Assembly: GCA_964383855.1 (NCBI GenBank)
Contig: CAYLIP010000027.1
Span: 1 to 33,564 of the forward strand
Length of the DNA stretch: 33,564 bases
Direction of reading: 5' to 3'
Source: CAZHAC01 sp964383855
Lineage (GTDB): Bacteria; Chloroflexota; Dormibacteria; Dormibacterales; Dormibacteraceae
Of this stretch, positions 7,709 through 13,165 are shown in pieces. The position numbers and the translations under genes are program-made. Each line of letters begins with the position of its first letter. Within the stretch, counting starts at the first letter, position 1. Under the pieces are notes generated by a model, which searched no databases, was not told where the DNA came from, and worked only from the letters and a program-made list of their open reading frames with translations.

Positions 7709-8470
7709 CTACGCGTGGGAGCGTGACCACGCTTGTAGCAGCGACCTCGCCAACCGGCCGGGGTCGGCGAGATGGGGCGGATTCAAATGATGAAGCCCCT
7801 CGTAGATCTCGATCTCGGTCTGTCGCCAGAGCTCGGCCAGACGCCGGCTCTCGCGCTCGAAGGCGGGATGGCTGAGAGTGCCGAGCGCGACGTACACGGA
7901 GCCCCGATACCGCGGCAGGGTCTCGAGATCCAGCGGGTAGAACCACGGTGCCAGCATCAGGCGTTCGTAGGCTGCCGCGCGCTTTGCCATCCAGGCAGGA
8001 GGCGGACCAGGCGGCGGAGCTGGGGCTGGCGTCCCTGGCTTCAGAATCATCGAAGTCGCAGCTCGACTGCGTTCCTCAGGCGGAAGGGTCATCAGCCGCT
8101 CGAACTCTCGCCAGAAGGAGTCAGCTTCGAGGGTCGTCTCGAGATTCCGCATAGGCGCGAACTCGATGAGACCCAGGCCTGCCACCCGATCTGGATGGCG
8201 GGCCGCCGTGGCCAGGGCGACCGCACCGCCAAACGAGTACCCGACCAGGTGGAATCGACCGAAACCAGCCTCGTCGGCAGCCCGCAGCACGCCGGCGATC
8301 TCCAGGTCGAGGCTGTAGTCCGGCGGCGGTTCATCGCCGGCATAGATCTCGAGATCCTTGGGGATGCACCTGGCCTTATCACCGAGCGCCTCGCTGAGCG
8401 CTCGATAGGCCAGAGCAGCCGGCAGCACACCGCCCGGAAGCAGGATCGCGTTGAATTCGTCTGTTCCCAT
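7709..8470 (-). CDS. Alpha/beta hydrolase
   Basis: The 253-residue protein carries the nucleophile elbow VGYSFGG (Ser79) and a C-terminal YEGLHHLNPPH segment that offers the catalytic His at about 227-228. The acid is probably in the strand ending VALGTLSHP or in GLIEFAPM, and I cannot assign it. The N-terminus starts almost at the first strand (FNAILLPGGVLPA), with the oxyanion-hole-like LPGG. The substrate is unknown. The ATG at 8470 lies 4 bases after the stop of the 51-codon ORF at 8475-8630, so the two are likely translationally coupled. No ribosome binding site of its own is evident. Confidence 0.85.
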   Translation of the reverse strand: MGTDEFNAILLPGGVLPAALAYRALSEALGDKARCIPKDLEIYAGDEPPPDYSLDLEIAGVLRAADEAGFGRFHLVGYSFGGAVALATAARHPDRVAGLGLIEFAPMRNLETTLEADSFWREFERLMTLPPEERSRAATSMILKPGTPAPAPPPGPPPAWMAKRAAAYERLMLAPWFYPLDLETLPRYRGSVYVALGTLSHPAFERESRRLAELWRQTEIEIYEGLHHLNPPHLADPGRLARSLLQAWSRSHA

Positions 8471-8474
8471 CTGC

Positions 8475-8630
8475 TCAGCAAGCCCCGGCGGGCGACGGCA
8501 GGAGGCTCAGGTGCCCCTTCACGGCCGAGATGAACTCTGGCGACCGGCCGCTCGGTAAAGCGGCGGCTGCCGCCCCCACTCTGATCTCGTGTGCAGCGTC
8601 GATACCGACGCTGACTCCGCACTGCGACAT
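8475..8630 (-). CDS. Small hypothetical protein, 51 residues
   Basis: This short ORF starts at ATG 8630 and is preceded by AAAGGAGGTG with 8 bases between GGAGG and ATG, by far the best ribosome binding site on this strand. Most codons end in G or C, as expected for a real gene in this genome. The product starts MSQCGVSVGIDAAHE and ends LSLLPSPAGAC, with Cys at positions 4 and 51, an Ala-rich middle and no membrane segment. It matches no family I know. Its stop TGA is 4 bases from the ATG of the alpha/beta hydrolase, so it may be a leader cistron, a small partner protein or a peptide precursor; the sequence does not decide. Confidence 0.6.
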   Translation of the reverse strand: MSQCGVSVGIDAAHEIRVGAAAAALPSGRSPEFISAVKGHLSLLPSPAGAC

Positions 8631-8636
8631 GGCTGG

Positions 8637-8646
8637 CACCTCCTTT
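8637..8646 (-). promoter_or_regulatory. Strong Shine-Dalgarno sequence AAAGGAGGTG
   Basis: This near-complete anti-16S complement is optimally spaced for ATG 8630. It stands out in a window where most genes have no visible Shine-Dalgarno sequence. A 12-bp perfect palindrome, GCGCGATCGCGC (8685-8696), lies about 40 bases further upstream and may be an operator or chance. Confidence 0.75.
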
Positions 8647-8797
8647 TGCCTGCCAGAATCACGTTTCGGGACGGCGAGCGCATCGCGCGATCGCGCTATT
8701 TCTGAGGCCAGCCGCGCCAGGAATCTTGGGATCCGGCCCTGGACGGCCGTTTCGCCCACGGCCGGGGAGTGCGGCGCGGAAGGGCTCGGGACCGAGG

Positions 8798-9094
8798 TCA
8801 GCCCCCGGACATCGCCCCGATGATCAGGAAGGGCTCGCGCCCCGACGCCACCGCCTCCGGCAGCACCGTTTCGGGCGCGTCGTCGGAGAGGTCCTCCTCG
8901 CAGGCATAAAAGCGAACGAGCGGCCGGCGGCGAAGCGTGTCGCGATCGCGGATCGTCCCCATGAGCGGCGGGTAGGCCGCCTCCAGGGCGTCGATCAGGG
9001 CCCTCTGCGTGACCGGCTGCGGGGCCTCGACCTGCACCTCCCGCCCGACGCCGGCCAGGCTCCGCAGCTGTGGTGGCAGGACGACCCTGATCAT
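8798..9094 (-). CDS. MoaD/ThiS family (beta-grasp, ubiquitin-like) protein
   Basis: The 98-residue protein has the beta-grasp pattern of sulfur carriers: MIRVVLPPQLRSLAG, then VTQRALIDALEAAYPPL, LVRFYACEEDLSDDAPET and a C-terminal EPFLIIGAMSGG. The terminal Gly-Gly is the hallmark of MoaD, ThiS and related ubiquitin-like proteins, which are adenylated and thiocarboxylated or conjugated through it. It is slightly longer than MoaD (about 80 residues) and no MoaE, MoeB/ThiF or Thi gene is adjacent. Its ATG overlaps the stop of the BNR-repeat gene (ATGA at 9094-9091), so the two are translated as a coupled pair. The target pathway is unknown. Confidence 0.88.
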   Translation of the reverse strand: MIRVVLPPQLRSLAGVGREVQVEAPQPVTQRALIDALEAAYPPLMGTIRDRDTLRRRPLVRFYACEEDLSDDAPETVLPEAVASGREPFLIIGAMSGG

Positions 9095-10206
9095 GGCAGC
9101 GTCTGCACCTCGACCGAGAGCACGGCCGGCAGGTCGTGCAGGATCGCCTTCCAGGTGTCGCCCGCGTCGGCCGATGCATAGACCTGGCCCCCGCTGGTCC
9201 CGAAGTAGACGCCGCAGGAATCGAGCGAGTCGACCGCCATCGCATCCCGAAGCACGTTGACGTAGCAGTCCTGCTGAGGGAGTCCCTGCGTGAGCGCCTC
9301 CCACTCGTCGCCGCCCGTCCGGCTGCGGTAGACGCGCAGCTTGCCGTCCATCACCCAGTGCTGGGAGTCGCTGGTGATGGGCACGACGTAAACCGTCTCC
9401 GGCTCGTGCGCGTGAACGTCGACCACGAAGCCGAAGTCGGTGGGCAGGTTTCCGCTCACCTCGTGCCACGACTCGCCGGCGTCATCGCTGCGCATCACGT
9501 CCCAGTGCTTCTGCATGTACAGCACCTGGGGCCGGGAGGGGTGCATGGCGACATGGTGGACGCAGTGCCCGACCTCGGCGTCCGGATCGGGGATCTGCTC
9601 CGAATGCAGGCCGCGGTTGGCGGCCCGCCAGGTGATACCGCCGTCCTCGGTCTTGAAGACGCCCGCGGCCGAGATGGCTATGAACATGCGGGCCGGGTCG
9701 TCCCGATCGAGGACGATCGTGTGCAGGCAGAGGCCGCCGGCACCCGGCTGCCAGCCCGAGCCGGTCGGATGGTTGCGCAGCCCGCTGATCTCGCTCCAGC
9801 TCTGGCCGCCGTCCGCCGACTGGAAGAGCGCGGCGTCCTCGACGCCGGCGAAGACGCGGTCGGGGTCGCTCGGCGAGGGCTCGAGATGCCAGACCCGGGC
9901 GAACTGCCAGGGGTGGGGAGAGCCGTCGTACCACTTGTGGGTCCCCACCTCGCCCTCGTAGCGGAACTCGTTGTTGACCGGGTTCCAGGTCCGGCCCCCA
10001 TCGTCGGAACGCTGGAGCACCTGGCCGAACCAGCCGTTCGACTGCGAGGCGTAGAGACGGTCGGGATCGGCGGGAGAGCCCTTCAGGTGGTAGATCTCCC
10101 AGCCGGGAAAGTGGGGCCCCTGCACGTCCCAGTGCTCACGCTTCCCGTCCGCAGACAGGATGAACGCGCCCTTGCGCGTCCCGACCAGTACACGAACCCT
10201 GCTCAT
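9091..10206 (-). CDS. Asp-box (BNR/sialidase-type) beta-propeller protein
   Basis: The 371-residue protein carries repeated Asp-box motifs (S-x-D-x-G-x-T/S-W): SDDGGRTW, SADGGQSW, TEDGGITW, SDDAGESW and SADAGDTW, plus a weaker SRTGGDEW. This predicts a six-bladed propeller like sialidases, Vps10-like or photosystem-assembly (Ycf48) propellers. There is no signal peptide, so it is probably cytoplasmic. The arginine triad of true sialidases is not evident, so I would not call it a glycosidase. It forms an overlapping two-gene unit with the ThiS-like protein. The promoter may use TAGAAT (10249-10254, minus strand), leaving a leader of about 35-40 bases. Confidence 0.9.
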   Translation of the reverse strand: MSRVRVLVGTRKGAFILSADGKREHWDVQGPHFPGWEIYHLKGSPADPDRLYASQSNGWFGQVLQRSDDGGRTWNPVNNEFRYEGEVGTHKWYDGSPHPWQFARVWHLEPSPSDPDRVFAGVEDAALFQSADGGQSWSEISGLRNHPTGSGWQPGAGGLCLHTIVLDRDDPARMFIAISAAGVFKTEDGGITWRAANRGLHSEQIPDPDAEVGHCVHHVAMHPSRPQVLYMQKHWDVMRSDDAGESWHEVSGNLPTDFGFVVDVHAHEPETVYVVPITSDSQHWVMDGKLRVYRSRTGGDEWEALTQGLPQQDCYVNVLRDAMAVDSLDSCGVYFGTSGGQVYASADAGDTWKAILHDLPAVLSVEVQTLP

Positions 10207-10248
10207 GCTGCCAACCCCCGTGTGAATCCCGCGCCCGCGCCGGAGGCG

Positions 10249-10254
10249 AATTCT
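10249..10254 (-). promoter_or_regulatory. Possible -10 box TAGAAT upstream of the BNR-propeller gene
   Basis: TAGAAT is the best -10-like element in the gap between the divergent BNR and dehydrogenase-ArsC genes (10207-10399). It lies 42 bases from ATG 10206. A GGGGGTTGG run 6-14 bases before the ATG could act as a weak ribosome binding site. The rest of this 193-base gap holds no gene I can support. Confidence 0.35.
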
Positions 10255-10387
10255 AAAGGCCCGCGGCGGCGGCCCTCTTGATCGCCAAGCATCTCGACGC
10301 GGTGGGCAAGGACCGGGTGACCGGCGCCCTGGACGCCACCGGGGTCATTCCTTTTGATCGGTCTTCCGGCGCTGGTTTGCCCGGCCC

Positions 10388-10393
10388 TATCCT
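10388..10393 (+). promoter_or_regulatory. -10 box TATCCT for the dehydrogenase-ArsC gene, leaderless spacing
   Basis: TATCCT ends 6 bases before the GTG at 10400, consistent with transcription starting at the start codon. Confidence 0.55.
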
Positions 10394-10399
10394 GACGGC

Positions 10400-11617
10400 G
10401 TGGCCGTGGTCGCCATCGTCGGCATGGGAGAGATGGGCGCCTGCCTGGCTGCGGCGCTGCGCGCGGCGGGCCACCGGGTCCTGACCTCGCTCGAGGGAAG
10501 GAGCGAGGCCAGCCGGCGGCGCGCCGCCGAGGCAGGCGTGGAGGACCTCCCGCTCTCGGAGGTGGCCGCCGGAGCCGACCTCTTCCTGTCGGTCCTGCCG
10601 CCGGCTCGGGCGGTCGAGCTGGCGGAGCGGGTCGCGGCCCTGCCGCCCCGACGGAACCTCCTCTACTGCGACTGCAACGCGGTCTCCCCGGCCACCGCCG
10701 AACGGATTGCCCGGCTGGTCCGTGGCGCCGGGGCGAGCTTCGCCGACGTGGGCATAATCGGCGTGCCGCCCCGCCCGGTCCTGTACGCCTCGGGTCCCGG
10801 CGCGGCCGGCCTGGCGCAGCTGGTCGACCAGGCGCTCGACGTCCGCGACATCGGCGGCCCGGCCGGCCGCGCCTCGGCCCTCAAGATGTGTTACGCGGCT
10901 TTCACCAAGGGCACGACCGCCCTGGCCACCGAGCTCTACGTCGCCGCCGCCCGCCTTGGAGTCGACGACGTGCTGCGCGCCGAACAGGCCGACAGCTCGC
11001 CCCAGTTGCTCGACTACGCCCGGCGCTCGCTGCCCGGGATGCCGCCAAAGGCCGCACGCTGGGTCGGCGAGCTGGAGGAGATCGCGGCAACCTTCGACGC
11101 CGCCGGCCTGCCGCCGCAGATGGCCCAGGGCGCGGCCGACGTCTACCGGCTGGTCGAGCGCACCGGCGGCGCCCCGGCGGCCTCGCTCGAGGAGCTGGTG
11201 GCCCGGCTGGCGCGGCGACCCTCCGTTCTCTTCCTCTGCGTGCACAACGCAGGCCGCAGCCAGATGGCGGCCGGCTTCCTGCGCCGGCTGGCAGGCGACC
11301 GGATCGACATCCTGTCCGGCGGCAGCGAGCCTGCGGAAAGCCTGAACCCGGTCGTCGTGGAGGCCATGGCGGAGCGCGGAATCGACCTCGGAGCCGCCAC
11401 GCCGCGGCGGTTCTCGGACTCCGATGTGATCGCGGCCGACGTGGTCGTGACCATGGGCTGCGGCGACACCTGCCCCTTCTTCCCGGGCAAGCGCTACGAG
11501 GACTGGGAGCTGGAGGACCCCGCCGGCCGGCCGATCGAAGCGGTGCGGCAGATCCGCGACGAGATCGAGATCCGCGTGCGCGACCTGGCCGAGAGCCTCT
11601 CAGTCGGGAGCCGGTAG
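10400..11617 (+). CDS. NAD(P)-binding dehydrogenase (DUF1932-type) fused to arsenate reductase domain
   Basis: This single 405-codon frame joins two enzymes. Residues of about 1-260 begin with a Rossmann motif (VVAIVGMGEMG) and continue as a 6-phosphogluconate/3-hydroxyisobutyrate dehydrogenase-like protein with a DUF1932-like helical domain (SALKMCYAAFTKGTTAL, where Lys162 sits near the usual catalytic position). Residues of about 272-405 are a low-molecular-weight-phosphatase-fold ArsC: the P-loop LFLCVHNAGRSQMA gives Cys280 and Arg286 of CX5R, and VTMGCGDTCPFFPGKRYEDW supplies Cys354 and Cys358, the pattern of actinobacterial thiol- or mycoredoxin-linked arsenate reductases. Both halves look intact and no stop or frame change separates them. 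The start is GTG 10400, fixed by the -10 box. The dehydrogenase substrate is unknown. The last 18 bases overlap the convergent histidine phosphatase. Confidence 0.88.
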   Translation: MAVVAIVGMGEMGACLAAALRAAGHRVLTSLEGRSEASRRRAAEAGVEDLPLSEVAAGADLFLSVLPPARAVELAERVAALPPRRNLLYCDCNAVSPATAERIARLVRGAGASFADVGIIGVPPRPVLYASGPGAAGLAQLVDQALDVRDIGGPAGRASALKMCYAAFTKGTTALATELYVAAARLGVDDVLRAEQADSSPQLLDYARRSLPGMPPKAARWVGELEEIAATFDAAGLPPQMAQGAADVYRLVERTGGAPAASLEELVARLARRPSVLFLCVHNAGRSQMAAGFLRRLAGDRIDILSGGSEPAESLNPVVVEAMAERGIDLGAATPRRFSDSDVIAADVVVTMGCGDTCPFFPGKRYEDWELEDPAGRPIEAVRQIRDEIEIRVRDLAESLSVGSR

Positions 11618-12055
11618 GTAGCGGGCGGCGACCGGCCGGTCGCCATCGAACTCCACCGCCCAGACCGAGCCCTTGCCCGCGTGGGCGCCGCCGGCCACCG
11701 TGCCCTGGCGATTCAGAAGGGCGATCAGCTCGAAAAGGACGTCGCCGTGGGTGCAGAGCACGGCCCCGGCACCGGAGTGGCGGGCGACGTCCAGCGCGCG
11801 CAGCCCGGCGCCCTCGGCCAGGTCGTCGCTCTTCTCGACCGCCGTTCCCAGGCTCCGCGCCAGCGGCTCCACGGTCTGCACGCAGCGGTCGTAGGGGCTG
11901 GAGACGATGCGGCCGGGACGCATCGGTGCCAGGAGATCGACGAGAGCCTCGGCCTGCCTCCGGCCGGCGGAGGTCAGCGGCCGCCGGCGGTCGTCGCCGC
12001 GCCAGTCCGCGCGCTCGCCGGCCTTGGCGTGCCTGACGAAGAAGGCGGTGGTCAG
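11600..12055 (-). CDS. Histidine phosphatase (SixA-like), probable CTG start
   Basis: The roughly 151-residue product has the phosphohistidine phosphatase signature: the catalytic RHAKAG at the N-terminus, PLTSAGRRQAEALVDLL, a SSPYDRCVQTVEPLA segment and the second histidine in VLCTHGDVLFELI. It resembles SixA-type phosphatases. The frame has no ATG, GTG or TTG close to the expected start. The nearest candidate is CTG at 12055, which overlaps the TGA of the preceding membrane-protein gene, so translation may rely on termination-reinitiation. The frame stays open far upstream, but only as a shadow of other genes. It is the last gene of a minus-strand run with the membrane protein and uppP. Confidence 0.82.
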   Translation of the reverse strand: MTTAFFVRHAKAGERADWRGDDRRRPLTSAGRRQAEALVDLLAPMRPGRIVSSPYDRCVQTVEPLARSLGTAVEKSDDLAEGAGLRALDVARHSGAGAVLCTHGDVLFELIALLNRQGTVAGGAHAGKGSVWAVEFDGDRPVAARYLPAPD

Positions 12056-12249
12056 GCGGCCGGCTGGCGACGCGCGAAGTTGGCGGCGACCAGGCTCAGG
12101 ATCGCGAGCACGCCGAGGACGACGGCATGCGTGGTGTGCCGGCCGCTGCCGGTCCGGGTCAGGAACTGGATGGCGCCCAGGAAATAGAGCACGGCCAGGA
12201 TCGCGAAGACCACGGCGAGCACGACGAGCGCGATCGGGAGCGGTTTCAT
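12052..12249 (-). CDS. Small two-helix membrane protein
   Basis: The 65-residue protein starts MKPLPIALVVLAVVFAILAV, a strong membrane helix continuing into LYFLGAIQFL. It has a short polar loop with TRTGSGRHTTH, a second helix AVVLGVLAILSLVAANFA, and ends RRQPAA. The positive C-terminus suggests that both ends face the cytoplasm. It is 6 bases downstream of uppP and its stop overlaps the start of the histidine phosphatase, so the three form an operon. The function is unknown. Confidence 0.75.
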   Translation of the reverse strand: MKPLPIALVVLAVVFAILAVLYFLGAIQFLTRTGSGRHTTHAVVLGVLAILSLVAANFARRQPAA

Positions 12250-12255
12250 CGCCGA

Positions 12256-13119
12256 CTAACGTACCAAAGCCAGGGCCAGCAGCCCGGCCGCCACGCAGTA
12301 CCAGCCATAGGGGTCGAGCCGGCCCTCCTTGAACCACCGGATCAGGAACCGGGCGCTGGCGTAGGCGGCCAGGCCGGCCAGGACGGCGGCCGCCGCGTAG
12401 GTGCCGAGGGGGACCCTGGCCTGGAAGAGCTGGGGCACCTCGAGCACCCCGGCGGCGGCGATGATCGGTGTCGCCAGCAGGAAGGAGAAGCGGGCCGCCT
12501 CCTGGTGCCGCAGCCCGGCCAGAAGCCCTCCGGCCATGGTCACCCCCGAGCGCGAGATGCCGGGCAAGAGCGCCAGCGCCTGCGCCGCCCCGACGATCAC
12601 GGCCGCCCGGAAGGAGACCGTCCGCAAGTCGCCGAAGGTCGCCTCCTGCGCCTGCCGGTCGGGCGCCCGGTGGGCGGCCTCGCGTTCGCGCCGGCGGCGC
12701 AGGACCTCGGTCCCCAGCAGCATCAGGCCGTTGACGAGGAGGAAGCCGGCCGCGAAGCGCGGGGAGGCGAACAGGCCCTTCAGGGTCTGCTCGCCCGCAA
12801 ATCCGATCACGCCGCCGGGCACCGTCGCCACCACCAGGAGCATCGCGAGGCGTTCGGAGGGCGTTTCCACGCGGCCCCTGATCGAGGCCCGGAAGAACCC
12901 GGTGACGATCTCCCTCCAGTCCTGCCAGAAGAGGATGACGAGGGCCGTCGCCGTGCCCAGGTGAAGCAGGGTGAGGAAGGGCACGAAGGCCGGATCGGAC
13001 TGGCGATAGCTCCAGTGGAGGAGGCTGGGCACGATCACGGCGTGGCCGAGCGAGGAGACGGGAAAGAGCTCGGTGGCGCCCTGGAGCAGGCCCATGAAGA
13101 GCGCCTGGAGGATGGTCAA
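12256..13119 (-). CDS. uppP: Undecaprenyl-diphosphatase (BacA/UppP)
   Basis: This is an integral membrane phosphatase that regenerates the undecaprenyl phosphate carrier for peptidoglycan synthesis and gives bacitracin resistance. The first family motif, GATELFPVSSLGH, is near residue 14 and the second, PGISRSGVTMAGGLLAG, is in the C-terminal half. Several hydrophobic helices follow, for 287 residues in total, close to the usual 265-290. An in-frame ATG at 13191 would add 24 non-conserved residues and run into the divergent YyaL-type gene. TTG 13119 starts where the family starts (MTILQALFMGLLQGA) and lies 7 bases after TACGCT on the minus strand, so I chose it. Confidence 0.93.
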   Translation of the reverse strand: MTILQALFMGLLQGATELFPVSSLGHAVIVPSLLHWSYRQSDPAFVPFLTLLHLGTATALVILFWQDWREIVTGFFRASIRGRVETPSERLAMLLVVATVPGGVIGFAGEQTLKGLFASPRFAAGFLLVNGLMLLGTEVLRRRREREAAHRAPDRQAQEATFGDLRTVSFRAAVIVGAAQALALLPGISRSGVTMAGGLLAGLRHQEAARFSFLLATPIIAAAGVLEVPQLFQARVPLGTYAAAAVLAGLAAYASARFLIRWFKEGRLDPYGWYCVAAGLLALALVR

Positions 13120-13126
13120 CCCGACA

Positions 13127-13132
13127 AGCGTA
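13127..13132 (-). promoter_or_regulatory. -10 box TACGCT for uppP, leaderless spacing
   Basis: TACGCT on the minus strand ends 7 bases before TTG 13119 and supports that start. It lies back to back with the TAGAGT box of the divergent gene, 20 bases away. Confidence 0.55.
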
Positions 13133-13151
13133 AGGATCCGCCCGCGCTGGG

Positions 13152-13157
13152 TAGAGT
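13152..13157 (+). promoter_or_regulatory. -10 box TAGAGT for the YyaL-type gene, leaderless spacing
   Basis: TAGAGT ends 8 bases before ATG 13166. No Shine-Dalgarno sequence is needed in this reading, although GAGGCGG just before the ATG could act as a weak one. Confidence 0.5.
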
Positions 13158-13165
13158 CGAGGCGG

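Noticed and set aside
8685..8696. 12-bp palindrome GCGCGATCGCGC
   Set aside because: Self-complementary GC-rich 12-mers arise easily at this base composition; it is mentioned with the upstream region of the small ORF but not claimed as an operator.
2685..9094. A molybdenum-cofactor gene set linking the sulfite-oxidase-like enzyme with the MoaD/ThiS-like protein
   Set aside because: They are about 5.5 kb apart in separate units, no other moa/moe gene is present, and the ThiS-like protein is coupled to a propeller gene instead.
10257..10399. Protein-like stretch (LIAKHLDAVGKDRVTGALDATG) in the 10207-10399 gap
   Set aside because: The codons look plausible and it could be a gene remnant, but the frame has no convincing start, runs into the next gene out of frame and matches no family I know.
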